This document shows positions 44,142-55,340 of a DNA stretch of 64,000 nt, in pieces; the first letter of the stretch is position 1; each line of letters opens with the position of its first letter. The notes under the pieces are model-generated. The model was not told where the DNA came from, searched no databases, and worked only from the letters and a program-made list of their open reading frames with translations. The stretch lies in contig CP092879.1 of assembly GCA_030710605.1 (NCBI GenBank), forward strand, positions 40,176,842-40,240,841, written 5' to 3'. Source of the DNA: Cordylochernes scorpioides. Its lineage: Eukaryota > Arthropoda > Arachnida > Pseudoscorpiones > Chernetidae. The position numbers and the translations under genes are program-made.

Positions 44142-44810
44142 TATATATATAAATGAATGTCTGTCTGTGTGTGTGTGTACTCTATAGATTCAAAAACCAT
44201 ACATCCAATCGCCGTGAAATTTTGGGATATTATTAGGTATATCCCCGGAAAGGTTTTCGAAAAATAATTTCTTGAATGTCTTGAATATCCTTAGAGTTAT
44301 TTGCAGATTGGTAGCTTTAACTCGCAAGCAGCGCCACCTTGCGACGGAGATAGGCTTAGGTCTGCCCCACCCCCTGTCGAGAGAATGTAATCCAAGTACC
44401 CACCGACCAATCAGAGGAGTCAAGATGTCCTGGCGCGCGGGGGCAGAGTTGGTGACACAGCTGTGCCAAGTAGACAAGAAAAAAGCATCGCGGGGGCTTT
44501 CCCAAGATGACCTCCGGGAACTTCGTCCATCTTCCATAAACGACCATGATTTTATTCAACTTATCGAGTATTTTTCAAGGGACCGGGAAAAAATGTTCAC
44601 TAGATAAAACGATGATTTTGTAATGTAGAAAATTAGGAAAGACAAAATTCAGGATGACACGGCACACAGGGACCGGGAAAAAATTATCACTTAATCGAGA
44701 GATTCAAATTTACGAGTTTCAGATTATAAAAATATATCTATTTTTTTTTTTTGTAAGTTTATAGAGAATTGTTTTAACAAATGTTCGTTAGACAAACCTT
44801 TACTCGGGTA
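44142..44810 (+). mobile_element. Helitron family A variant, tail to head with the previous copy
   Basis: Begins directly after the CTAG of the preceding copy with TATATATATAAATGAATGTC; the terminal TC is absent. The interior has a GC-rich 44330-44560 insert not present in the 693 copy. It breaks off at TTACTCGGGTA, before the hairpin. Confidence 0.75.
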
Positions 44811-45129
44811 GTCTAGCGAACATTTGTTAAAACAATTCTCTGAAAACTTATTAAAAAAAAAAAGATATATTTTGATAATTTGAAACTCGTAAATTTGAAT
44901 CTCTCGATATATTGTTATCATCGTCACAATGGGGGCGCTGCTTGCGAGTTAAATCTACAAATATGCAAATAACTATAAGGATATTCAAGATATTCAGGAA
45001 ATTATTTTTCAAAAACCTTCCCGGTGATATACCTAATAATATCCCAAAATTTCACGGCGATTGGATGTATGGTTTTTGAATCTATAGAGTACAGACAGAC
45101 AGACATTCAATTTTATATATATAGATAGA
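44811..45129 (-). mobile_element. Helitron family A, inverted, 3'-truncated
   Basis: Minus-strand copy of 693-1015, joined tail to tail with the previous copy at 44810/44811, so both terminal hairpins are missing at the joint. Its 5' TC end abuts the satellite at 45130, the same junction as at 692/693. Confidence 0.85.
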
Positions 45130-45859
45130 TTCACTCTTCATTGTTGGCTTTTTATCTTACATTCATTCTTCATTGTTGGCTTTTTATATTACATTCACTC
45201 TTCATTGTTGGCTTTTTATCTTACATTCATTCTTCATTTATGGCTTTTTATATTACATTCACTCTTCATTGTTGGCTTTTTATCTTACATTCACTCTGTT
45301 GGCTTTTTATATTACATTTACTCTTCATTGTTGGCTTTTTATCTTACATTCACTCTTCATTGTTGGCTTTTATATTATATTTACTCTTCATTGTTGGCTT
45401 TTCATCTTAGATTCATTCTTCATTGTTGGCTTTTTATATTATATTTACTCTTCATTGTTGGCTTTTTATCTTACATTCATTCTTCATTGTTGGCTTTTTA
45501 TATTACATTTACTAATCATTGTTGGCTTTTTATCTTACATTCACTCTTCATTGTTGGCTTTTTATCTTACATTCATTCTTCATTGTTGGCTTTTTATATT
45601 ACATTCACTCTTCATTGTTGGCTTTTTATCTTACATTCACTCTGTTGGCTTTTTATATTACATTTACTCTTCATTGTTGGCTTTTTATCTTACATTCTCT
45701 CTTCATTGTTGGCTTTTTATATTATATTTACTCTTCATTGTTGGCTTTTTATCTTACATTCATTCTTCATTGTTGGCTTTTTATATTATATTTACTCTTC
45801 ATTGTTGGCTTTTTATCTTACATTCATTCTTCATTGTTGGCTTTTTATATTACATTTAT
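45130..45859 (+). repeat. 32-bp satellite array, copy 2 (inverted)
   Basis: About 23 units, the reverse complement of the array at 1-692. The two short units (CTCTGTTGG) lie 164 and 510 bases from the Helitron junction, against 166 and 577 in copy 1. The difference between the arrays is one 64-bp double unit plus a 3-base insertion, so they descend from a single array. Open frames through it are satellite artefacts. Confidence 0.95.
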
Positions 45860-46283
45860 CCGAGTGAAAGTTTGCCTAAAGAATATTATATATTATGAAG
45901 TATAATAAACAATGTTAAAGATTAGTTTTAATTATTAATCAAGATTGTGTGTGAATATGTGAGAAAGATGTAATATCGTTGTTGTTTTCTTGGCCGACTG
46001 TTTTACATATGGTGTTATCTTAAAATTGCTTGTTTTGAATATTTTTTTTAGATTGAGTTGAATGAATTGCTGATTTATTTTTTGCATTTATATATAAATA
46101 AAATTAACTCTGTTGATTTTTTTGTATTTAATCGATAACAGCTAAGTTACGCATGTTAATGTTAGGAAAAAATATTTTGATGTTAAGCAAAACCTGCTCC
46201 ATCTCGTTTTACATAAATGTTGAAAATTTGGTTGAAATTGATGCATTGTAACGAAAGTTTTTAGTGATGTCCTCTTATGAAAA
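45860..46283 (-). mobile_element. Helitron family B, inverted, both ends truncated
   Basis: Matches 35287 onwards of the family B element on the opposite strand (AACTTTCGTTACAATGCATC, CAGTCGGCCAAGAAAACAAC). It lacks about 20 bases at its 5' end and stops at CACTCGG, just before the terminal hairpin, where the satellite begins. Confidence 0.85.
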
Positions 46284-46487
46284 ACCTGGCTACTGGTGCT
46301 AGTGGTGAGCTGTGATAGGCAACTATTGGTCTTAGTGGGATCCCTTGCTTGTGTACTTTAGGTTTCCGTATATATAGCTTTCAGAGTCTAAATTAGACAT
46401 GAATAATTTAAATTCGTCATTTGATATCATATTTGCTTTTGGACATCGTGTTTATTTCTTTCTTGTAATATGCATATTCTCGTTTCA
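46284..46487 (-). pseudogene. PLE reverse transcriptase, upstream part
   Basis: On the minus strand: FKLFMSNLDSESYIYG, then the conserved PLRPIVAYHSSPLAPVAR, which precedes RT motif A. It is the missing upstream piece of the PLE at 42240-43930; the coding sequence resumes across the inserted block at the shared GTAGCCAGGT. Confidence 0.85.
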
Positions 46488-46490
46488 AAG

Positions 46491-46850
46491 GAAGGGATGA
46501 CTGTAGTGATGGACAAAACAGATTATATAGACAAAATGAACAACATATTAGAAGACAAAAGCATTTTTACAATAGTTAATTAAAGCGAAAAGAAACGAGA
46601 ATATGCATATTACAAGAAAGAAATAAACAGGATGTTCAAAAGCAAATATGATATCAAATGACGAATTTAAATTATTCATGTCTAATTTAGACTCTGAAAG
46701 CTATATATACGGAAAACCTAAAGTACACAAGCAAAGGATCCCACTAAGACCAATAGTTGCCTATCACAGCTCACCACTAGCACCAGTAGCCAGGTATGTT
46801 ACAATGTTTTTACAGTCATTATTTAAGAACAATGTATTCGCGCTAGTACA
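46491..46850 (+). pseudogene. Second PLE fragment, head to head
   Basis: On the plus strand KEGMTVVMDKTDYIDKMNNI is the N-terminal RT region. After frame breaks come YIYGKPKVHKQ and PLRPIVAYHSSPLAP, and the copy ends near 46850. It forms inverted arms of about 200 bp with 46284-46487. It preserves an uninterrupted PVARYVTMFLQ junction, the empty-site reference for the block at 43931-46283. Confidence 0.85.
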
Positions 46851-47930
46851 TAATAATATAGTTTATTTCATTAAAAAAATATATAATATATAATATAAAC
46901 CTAGAGAGGTAGAGGATTGTATTATTCACAAATGTTATCTAAACTGTTGTGCGATATATAGAGGTAGCAACGTGCATTGATCAGCATTCCAAACGTTCGA
47001 ACATCCAATTTGTTTGCAATTAGCTGAGTCACCCGACGTTGCACGGGCAATCGACTGGATATCATACTTTTGGCCGTCAGTCTGTTTAAATGATGTTCTC
47101 TGATATCCTGGTCTTTGCTCGTCCATGTTTGTGGAATTGATGTTCCTTGATATTCTGGTCTTTTTTGACGTCAATCTGTTTAGTTTATGTTCACTCTGTT
47201 CTCTATGTACAGTGAAGCACGGTTGAAACTTCGTGAACCCCGAAAAATATCTACTTACAATCTATTCCAAGGATATATGAAATACGGATATTGGATATAC
47301 TTCCATTGACGGGAGAATAAGGCAGAGTTAGCATCGAACAAATTCACCTAAATGTTAAAAATTTGAAGTGCATCAGCCAAAAATGTTTTTTTAAATATAC
47401 TTTGGGACAAGTACAGATGCAATTAGGATTGCTTTTCCAAAAAAAATTAACTTGGAATATTTTTCGCGATAATTATATTTACGCGCGATAGATCTCATGG
47501 AATCTATTTTAAACATAAAAGACGAGAAAACTATGAAACTTTTGTCAAGTTACATTGCGACAATACACGTCTTCCCAATTCATATCATACTTAGAAACGA
47601 TTGAACAAAGGAACTAGTTTCTTCGACCACTATCTAATTTCCACATGAGCAAGATTTGTATATATTCTGTTTACTTCCCCTATGAAAAAGAAAATGGCTG
47701 CTGATGTGGAAATGAGAAGTAATTACCCACATTGCTCTTTGAAGGATGGTAACTAAAGAGAAATCCTAGGTTTCTTGGATTCCTTGGATTTCTTGGTTCC
47801 TAGGAGCTTCTTGTGAAAGAACAGCTTGAAGGACAAACTACCTGCCAACAATACTATAATTTGAAAGTAAATATAGACAAATGAAAAGTGCTTTTTAAAC
47901 TATTTCATTTGTATATTATCATTTACTGAT
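46851..47930. other. AT-rich spacer
   Basis: No gene supported. 47025-47060 has CACCCGACGTTGCACGGGC, a possible decayed Helitron hairpin, and about 47090-47190 has two diverged copies of GATRTTCTCTGATATCCTGG. Confidence 0.4.
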
Positions 47931-48370
47931 CACGTGCCGAAAAGAACCAATGAGGTGAGACATTGCGCAAGCACGGTATAAAAAGCACAGAAGGATGGCC
48001 GGTGGCGTAGTGTTTTGTTTGAATATATTGATTATTCAGTTGAATTTGTAAAGGGGATGGATTTGTTTGCGGGAAGACATGGAGAAGAAAACTGATCCCA
48101 CTTCTTCAGAGCTCCCGAAAATAAATTTATGAATTAGATTGAGTGCCTGAAGACAAGGAATTCAAGCTCAGAAGGAAGACTAAAGCGGATCAAAAGCCTA
48201 TCGCTACTTTAATTACAGTATTTAGATATAGAATTAACAAATTTTTCCTTTTTTTTTTCTTTTTCCAACAGTGTTTGAAAGTCAAAGATAGTGATAACCC
48301 CCAGAGAATGTTGAATATGCCAAAGACATCGTCAAAAAGGGGAACATGCAACATATTCACAAATGCTTAA
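47930..48370 (+). promoter_or_regulatory. Promoter-like segment and possible two-exon small gene
   Basis: CACGTG (47934), CCAAT (47950) and GTATAAAAAG (47979) are spaced like a Pol II promoter. Downstream, ATGGAGAAGAAAACTG opens a very short frame. TTTTTTCTTTTTCCAACAG ending at 48271 is a strong splice acceptor, followed by a 32-codon frame (CLKVKDSDNPQRML) to a TAA. No donor is clear and I do not recognise the product. It could also be an LTR promoter. Confidence 0.25.
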
Positions 48371-48772
48371 TTATTTCCCTGCCAGACGCGCCATCGGGTG
48401 TTGCAAGCCAGTATAGCTACCATACAAATAATTTACTTCAGGTGCCATTTTTCATTTATTCTCAACACAGTTTATCAAATAAATAAAAAGACTATATATG
48501 CATACAAATAAATCATAACAACAGTCATTTGCAGCTATGCAACATAGTTTATTTCCCTTGATAACATTTGATTAAAATGCAATACAGATTGGACCAGAAG
48601 AATAAATGTTGGAAATCAGATCACCCGCAAGTTTTTTAAGTTTCTGAGTATAGACTCATAATCGTACGCTGGCGTGTAAGTGACCCCTGAACAACGTAAA
48701 GGAAATCGCAGGCGTGTTGTCATGAGCAAAAGGATTAAGTGTGTAAGTAAATGTATTTGTTAAACTGAAGAA

Positions 48773-48984
48773 TACACTCATAGACAAAACTCGTGGATTT
48801 TTCATATTCCAAATATAAACCATTCCTTATTTACTTATATATCGGCGTACTACCCATACAGGTAAATTCGAACGTTCTCCTTTAGAGAGAATAATAAAAA
48901 ATATAATGAAATATAATAATAAAAATAAAATATATATAAACATTTTAAAAGGTACAACTTCCTTATGTTTTGTTTATGAGTGTA
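48773..48984. mobile_element. Tc1-like MITE, copy 3
   Basis: Ends TACACTCATAGACAAAACTC and CTTATGTTTTGTTTATGAGT-GTA. The interior differs from the other copies, so it is an older or rearranged member. Confidence 0.65.
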
Positions 48985-49388
48985 TTACAAATGATATATC
49001 ACAATCTATTCCTTGATATATCATCTATATTTATACATAATTGGTATCGAAAATGTGTAGTACTTCACAATTATGTCCAAATAGGCTTTATCTGTAGAAC
49101 AACCCTAGCACTCGATACTTATACTAGAAATACTATAAAATTGTTAGTGCATTATATTGATGACACCAAGTTAATCAACCTTATTTTTCCAAGTGGATTA
49201 ATTCTAAGACTGGTGTGCCTCCTTATTCAAATTTCTCCAACATAATCAATCAATATGAATTGTTTTAAATATGGTTTCCACAAATATCAGAATCGGGATT
49301 CCTTTGCTCAGCATTCAATCAGAATTATTGTGGGAAAAACAATACGGTGCTTTTATTTTGCTTTCCTCATCTACATGTCATCGATCTT

Positions 49389-49496
49389 TGTTTCAATGTC
49401 CATCCATACAAAGTTCAAAACAACAACTCCTCACCCGTGCAGGCGCGGTCACGCTCCGCCGCGGCACGTGGGAAAACATACAATGTTCCCAAAACA
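49389..49496 (-). repeat. 3' LTR of the RT-less Gypsy
   Basis: 108 bp, TGTTTCAATG to CCCAAAACA on the plus strand; unusually short for Gypsy. Confidence 0.9.
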
Positions 49497-49553
49497 TCCC
49501 CTTTTTAAGATTTGAAATATGTATACATTACAAACTTTAAATGCATAATATAA

Positions 49554-51103
49554 TTAATAATGAAGGCGATCCACGGGTTTAACAATTCGTCCACTCCGGG
49601 TTCTTATCTGGCCGTCTTCTGAGTCGTTAGAGGGATAATTCACAACTGGGATCTTTTCATTTTCAACCAGTTCCTCCCCCGAAAAGGTCGGCGTCGATGG
49701 GTCGGCTGGATATTGCACTGTATCTCCTTTTCGTAGATGGAACCTGTTTCGACGTACAGTCCCAACTGGAGTATCACCCATATATGACCTTGATGTCGAT
49801 GCTTTCTGCTTTACAATCCCCTAGATTCGCATATCTGTAATCCAAACCGTGTCACCTTCGGATAGCTCCTCCATGTCCGTAGCTCCGCAGCGTCGATCAT
49901 ATCTGGATTTAATATCCTTTCTCCTTCTCCCCTCCTTTCTTTTGAGGGTCTGAGAGTCCACCAACCTTGGATTAAGATTCTCTGGTGCAATTGGCAAGGT
50001 CGTTCGGAGTTTACGTCCCATGAGAAGCTCAGCAGGGCTGTAACCGTTCTCCAAAGGGGACGATCGATACTCCAGGAGTCCAAGCGATGGGTCTTGATTT
50101 TTCTTGAGGATCAACTTAGAAATGTTCACACCTGTGCTTCTGCCATCCCATTGCTCTGCGGGAATCGAGGACTTGAAGTGACATGTGTGAATCCGTACTG
50201 CCTTGCGAAATTTGCAAATTCACGAGCAGCTCCAAATTGCGTCCCATTATCGCTTACAACAGTTTCTGGTATTCCATGTCGGGCAAATATGGATTTGCAA
50301 CTACGCACCACCACATTGGCTGTGATCCGATCCAGCTGAACCATTTCAGGAAAGCGAGAATAATAGTCAATATCGACTAGATACCACTTATTCTCGAACT
50401 TGAACAAATCCATTCCAATCTTTTGCCACGGTCGTGTAGGAAAGTTGGTTGGTATCAAAGGTTCATGTTTTGAGATGGCTTCCTGGATACAGACACTGCA
50501 CTTTCTGACCGTTTCCGCGATCTCTTCCGAAATTCCAGGCCACCATACCGTCTCACGTGCGCGAAGCCTTATTTTTGTAATCCCGAAGTGCCCAGCGTGC
50601 AACTTATCTAGGATCTCCAGTTTCATACTTGCTGGAATAACAAGACGACAGCTACGCATCAGTAGTCCATTTTGAACGCCGAGTTCATCCTTGACATGCC
50701 AATAAGAGAGCAGAGCCTGTGACATCTTCTTATCTGGCCAGCCTTGCTCAAGGTAGTTGACTACTGCTTTCAGGGTCGTATCTTCTTGTTGAGCTTCATA
50801 AATCTTCGTCAACATCTCGTCTTTGTCGGTTATACACGAGAGAACTGCATTTATATGCGCTGAGGTTGGCCGTTCGTTTTCACCTCTCTCGGTTGTAAGA
50901 AGTGGTTGTCTGGATAATGCATCGGCGTCGAGCAGCTCCTTTCCAGGGATATGCACTATTTCGTAAGGGTTTCCGATCTGTCCCAGTCCTTCAAATACTT
51001 CAGGGAATTCCTTGATCGGGTTAATTCTCGTCGCAACCACTTCAATCCGCCTCGCCAGGTTCAAGAGCTCACATGCCCGGCGACTCAGAAGAGGTTTACT
51101 CAA
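49554..51103 (-). pseudogene. Gypsy integrase region with RT/RNase H deleted
   Basis: From 51103: an N-terminal pol remnant (FPEVFEGLGQIGNPY), then without a frame break the end of RNase H (EIVHIPGKELLDADALSRQP) joined near 50962. The integrase zinc finger follows (HAGHFGITK...CSVC), then the core with GMDLFKFENKW (Asp), VVSDNGTQFG (Asp) and SPRFPQSNGMAEAQV (Glu). A frameshift near 50126 leads to LEYRSSPLENGYSPAELLMG, a stop near 49821, and the tail ending GRIVKPVDRLHY. All integrase catalytic residues survive, but not in one frame. Confidence 0.9.
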
Positions 51104-51157
51104 ACGACGAATGACATAAATCTTCTCCTTGATTTCATAATTTCCATTTCGCAGCGT

Positions 51158-51511
51158 TTATATAAACATACCCACAGTCTGAAGTTCGGAAAATTCAGAA
51201 GCTCTAATGTTGATATCACTTTCCACTAGTCGTTGCTGTCCCATAATCTTCTTGAAGAGACACAGAGGAACACATGTAACATCCGCCTGGGAGTCGAGCT
51301 TGAACTTCACCTGTTTCCCGTACACTTGGATTTCTGCTGTCCATCGCCTCCTGCACTCGCCTTCATCAGCATCGAGATTAGAAGAATCCTCCACAGCTGA
51401 GACCTCCAGGAGAAAACCAATTTCTTCATCAAGTTCAGAAACAGCTTTGACTTCGGCAGTCTTCGCCTGCTTATCTGGGCAGCAATTTGAAAATGCCCAG
51501 TTTTTGAACAT
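51158..51511 (-). pseudogene. Gypsy protease region
   Basis: The aspartic protease signature reads KLDSQADVTCVP, with Gln where Gly is expected in D-S/T-G, so activity is doubtful. A single TAA after VGMFI (51158-51160) is the only stop between this and the integrase segment, which lies in the same frame. Confidence 0.8.
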
Positions 51512-52230
51512 AGGTTACATCTTTGTCCTTCAGCGCGGCAAGCCTGTCCTTCCCTGTGGGTGGAACCTCCGCATTTTGGACATCGTGATCTTGTTTTGGC
51601 TGACTTCTCCTTCTTCCTCGAAGGCTGCTGTTGTTGTTTCGGTGATTGTTCCTTCGAGTTGAACTTCACCTGATTGACCTTTTGGCTTGTTGTGGGACGC
51701 TGTAAGTCGACTTGCTGCTGTCGAACGGCTTCCTGCTGTCGAACCATTTTCACCGCCTTTTTCAAAGTCAGTTCGCTGTCCAACTGCATTCTTTCAGATA
51801 AAGCTTTGTCCCTCACTCCAACCACTATTCGTTCACGGATCAACTGCTCATGAAGACCCTCAAATTCGCAACTATCAGCCAATTTGTACAATGAAGTGAT
51901 GAATTCGTCCACTGGCTCCTGATCCTCTTGGATTCTTAAATTAAATTTCGCACGTTCGTAGATAATATTCTTTCTGACACAGAAGTGGCTGTCGAACGCC
52001 TTGAGGACGGAATCAATTTTCGTTGCCTCTTCCTCCTTTTCGAACTTGAAGGTCCTGAATATATCATCCGCGCGGTTATCCATCAAGTACATGAACAAAT
52101 CGATCTTGTCCGCCTCCTCTTTCTTCTTCATTCCACTGACCACGAGGTATCGTTCGAATCTCTTCCTCCATTTGGGCCATTCGTTGGGAGTCGAGAAGTC
52201 GAAAGTTTCTGGAGGTTGAATCTGAGCCAT
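51307..52230 (-). CDS. Gypsy gag (RT-less element)
   Basis: Starts MAQIQPPETFDFSTPNEWPK. Capsid-like core with WPKWRKRFERYLVVSG and DEFITSLYKLADSCEF, a Gln/Lys-rich linker, and a zinc-knuckle region (CPKCGGSTHREGQAC, CNLCSKTGHFQ) typical of insect Mag-like gag. After the knuckle the frame runs on for about 60 residues of out-of-frame protease sequence, so a frameshift sits near 51500. Most of gag is intact and could still be made. Confidence 0.85.
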   Translation of the reverse strand: MAQIQPPETFDFSTPNEWPKWRKRFERYLVVSGMKKKEEADKIDLFMYLMDNRADDIFRTFKFEKEEEATKIDSVLKAFDSHFCVRKNIIYERAKFNLRIQEDQEPVDEFITSLYKLADSCEFEGLHEQLIRERIVVGVRDKALSERMQLDSELTLKKAVKMVRQQEAVRQQQVDLQRPTTSQKVNQVKFNSKEQSPKQQQQPSRKKEKSAKTRSRCPKCGGSTHREGQACRAEGQRCNLCSKTGHFQIAAQISRRRLPKSKLFLNLMKKLVFSWRSQLWRILLISMLMKASAGGDGQQKSKCTGNR

Positions 52231-52312
52231 GTTGAATTATCTTCCAAGGTACGCAAAAATCGATATTTTGCAATATACGGGTTCGTATTCTATCCAGTTA
52301 TCGCTGCCACCT

Positions 52313-52420
52313 TGTTTTAATGTCCATCCATACAAAGTTCAAAACAACAACTCCTCACCCGTGCAGGCCCGGTCACATTCCGCCGCGGCACGTGGGAAAA
52401 CATACAATGTTCCCATAACA
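52313..52420 (-). repeat. 5' LTR of the RT-less Gypsy
   Basis: 108 bp, partner of 49389-49496 with five differences; flanked by ATCTT at 52421. Confidence 0.9.
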
Positions 52421-52576
52421 ATCTTGTATTAGATTCTTTCATATTCATTCATTATATTCCTGAAAGCAACACTTCTTTGGATAATATAGTTATCTCATTA
52501 ATATTTTTAATCACAAATGATAGAACTTTTACTTTAACAAAAAAATATATATATATTTTAAGGTAACTTTACTATA

Positions 52577-52735
52577 ATTCAGAAAAAAACACTACCACAT
52601 CAACCAATGATTTATTTAACTCCTGACGTTTCAGTGAATTCCTGTCTTTCTCCTCAGGGAAAGAGTGACAGGAAGTCACTGAAACGTCAGGAGTTAGATA
52701 AATCATTGGTTGATGTGGCTGTGTTTTTTCTGAAT
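52577..52735. mobile_element. Foldback MITE
   Basis: Inverted repeats of about 60 bp (outer ATTCAGAAAAAA, inner CTCCTGACGTTTCAGTGA) around a short centre with TCTTTCTCCTCAGGGAAAG. Near-perfect arms suggest recent movement. Confidence 0.88.
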
Positions 52736-53223
52736 CAAATTCCAACCAACTAATGATCTTCGGAATCTACAATCCTAGTGAAAAATTCATCCTTCTTATG
52801 AATATAAAATCCTTTCATATGTACAAATCTCTATTTTGAATAATTATTTTGCCTCTCGTAGCATATGGACAAGACTTCTATAGCGAGCACTCAATTTAAA
52901 ATATATTAAAGGTATCGATACCATATTGAGATTCATTCTTTCTTTAGAAAACAATATCTCTTCAAAATTCAGCTTCTTCAACTTTTACAATAATCACCAC
53001 TGGGAACGACACACACATTTGTAAATGATCATGCCCACATTATAGATTCGATGACACTTCCATAAAGATATATGACCAATTTCGTCGTTGCTATGGTTGC
53101 TAGAGAACTTATAGTGTAAGACATTTTATTTTGACGATTTTTCAATTTACTAATAGATAGAAAATATTCCAATAAGAAGATTATATAATGGTTGCTAGTG
53201 AATATATGTTATAACTTTCGATT
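52736..53223. other. AT-rich spacer
   Basis: Nothing I can support. Confidence 0.4.
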
Positions 53224-53338
53224 TAAAAATTGTAACTAATAAATTTACTGGCAATGTGTTTCTTTTCAATAATATAATAAAAAAATTGATGATTGAAGGA
53301 AACACATTGAGAGTAAATTTATTCGTTACAAATTTTAA
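53224..53338. mobile_element. Short MITE
   Basis: Inverted arms TAAAAATTGTAACTAATAAA / complement and GGCAATGTGTTTCTTTT / complement. Related to the outer arms of the MITE at 29435. Confidence 0.82.
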
Positions 53339-55340
53339 CGTTTGATGGCAATTGAATTTATAAATTTAACTTTCGCTTTATTTGATTATTTCTAATTACT
53401 ATTAGATAGAGTTCCTTCCGATAAGAGGACTATATAATAGTTGCTTTGGAATTTATAGTGAAACTAGAATTTATTTGACCACATATACATTTATACTTAC
53501 TCTAGTGTGGATATAAAATATTCCAATAAGAATACTATATTGGTTATAAAATAATATATTGTGTAACTTTCGTTTCACCCCCTGTTTTCTCATGGTTTAA
53601 GGAATTCATGAAAGGACGCTACATACGATGGACTCCATAATTTATTCACTGGATATAGCCACTATCTCTTTTAATACTGATTTTTTGTCCCCTTTTTCTC
53701 GCGTGCACGAAAAATTTATTATGCTTTTATTATTATATTCTTTATATATATATATATATATTTTGCAAACCAAAAATTGTATATTGCAGTCCTACAAATT
53801 TTTATTTAGGAAGTGTTGAGTCGAAGATATATATGGTAAATTAGTCGTAATCGGTGCACTAATAAGTTTGAATTCTGGCATCAAATTCTTTGCTTTGTGG
53901 ATTATTTACTTGTACATACCTTAGAGTAACGAAAGCCTAAAAATCATCAATCTTTATATATTTTATTGCCATCTATTGAACACACACAACTCCAAAGCTA
54001 CCTTCATTAGTAAATGCAGGTTATATAACAAAATTAATCCAATACAATAGTAGAGCACTTTGAAGATCAATTATACGAAACCGCTGAGAGGGTTCATCAT
54101 TTATGAGCCAAGTCCTCTCATTCAATAACTTTTATCATTGTAATAAGGTCTCTGTAGCGATAATATTTGATGATATATGTGAAAAGAAACACATCACCAA
54201 AAATAATTATCTCAAATTTGAACTTCAAATTCTGTAATAATATTCCACAATTGACTATTGGGTGAGAATTTATAGCATAGTGAATAATAAACTTTATCAA
54301 ACAGTTTTTATATAAAAATATATCTATATATTAAGATATTTTTTAATATTGCTTTTCTTGAAGCTTAGAAAATTACTGTACAAAAACTCTGGTAGCCTCT
54401 CTCTATCTATAAATCCAATATTCCTAATACAATATAGGCGCAAAGGAGATTACAAAAACGTTGAAGTGAAATTCTAGGCCCATAACAGGTTTATGGACTT
54501 TTTTTTGTTTAAAGGTTTTTGAAAAATGTAATTCAATTTTATGGCTCTTTTTCAGATAAACTTTAAGTCTATATAAATTCGATTTTTATCTCTTTCTCAG
54601 ACCTAAATAAAATTACTTGTGAAAAACGCTCTGAAGGAAATGAAATTTAACGGCAAAAAATAATTTGATAGTGAAGTACTCGAAACACTTAGGTTGTGTA
54701 TTGAGGCGTAAATAAACATTAACACGTTATTTAATAAATGATATTGAAAAAAACATACATCATTTAACTTCGAGTTGGTAATATTCATACGATTTTCGAT
54801 TTATAATAAAGATTCTTCGCTGCTCTAACACTTTGACAAAATCAATAAAGATTCTAGGGCTCGGTTTCTTTCTAGAAAGAAACCTATATCTAGATTCCTT
54901 ATTTAATTTGTCAAAATATTCGTACGATTAGCAAAGTAGATCACATTTGTTATTCGCATATATTTTTATCTGATAAATTTTATCTTGCTAGTTCTGTTTA
55001 TGGCCAACTCTTTCTTTTTACTTGAGTTAGTCCAGTGATTTGTATGATTTGATCTTCTTCTGAGTCTTCCTTCTTTATCTCAACCATTCGTTGAACGATG
55101 CTTCTCTCCAGGCATTCCTTTTTCCTTTCTGATGATACGACCATAATCAGAATTTTTCATCTTGAAGATGTTGAAATAAATTTGAAAGATTTCGTGAGAA
55201 TACCCTTGCAACCTGAAAAAAAATTATAACCCCTTGCCAAATGCTTTACCTTTTCCTGATGAGGACAAAATAATTTTGTAAAAACGCCGAGAAAATAAAA
55301 ACAATTTCTAGCTGAAGTGTCTATCTTATTTTAAGAACTA
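53339..55340. other. AT-rich spacer with one MITE fragment
   Basis: 54030-54190 is a fragment joining the foldback family (AAACCGCTGAGAGGGTTCA) to the ATAATATTTGATGATAT arm of 29435. The rest is unassigned; short open frames are not called. Confidence 0.5.

Larger units (their letters stand above)
49389..52420 (-). mobile_element. Ty3/Gypsy element lacking reverse transcriptase
   Basis: 3032 bp bounded by 108-bp LTRs and a perfect 5-bp duplication ATCTT (49384-49388, 52421-52425). On the minus strand a primer-binding-site candidate (TGGCAGCGATAACTGG) follows the 5' LTR, and a purine tract (AAAAAGGGGA) precedes the 3' LTR. The LTRs differ at five positions, so the insertion is older than that at 21350. 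Coding order is gag, protease, then integrase directly; RT and RNase H are deleted. Confidence 0.93.

Noticed and set aside
44190-44607. Protein-coding frames in the GC-rich interior of a Helitron
   Set aside because: Frames are open on both strands through CpG-rich sequence, differ from the shorter Helitron copies and show no domain; more likely captured non-coding DNA.
50094-52432. Plus-strand frames across the second Gypsy element
   Set aside because: They mirror the minus-strand gag and integrase frames and have no motifs of their own.
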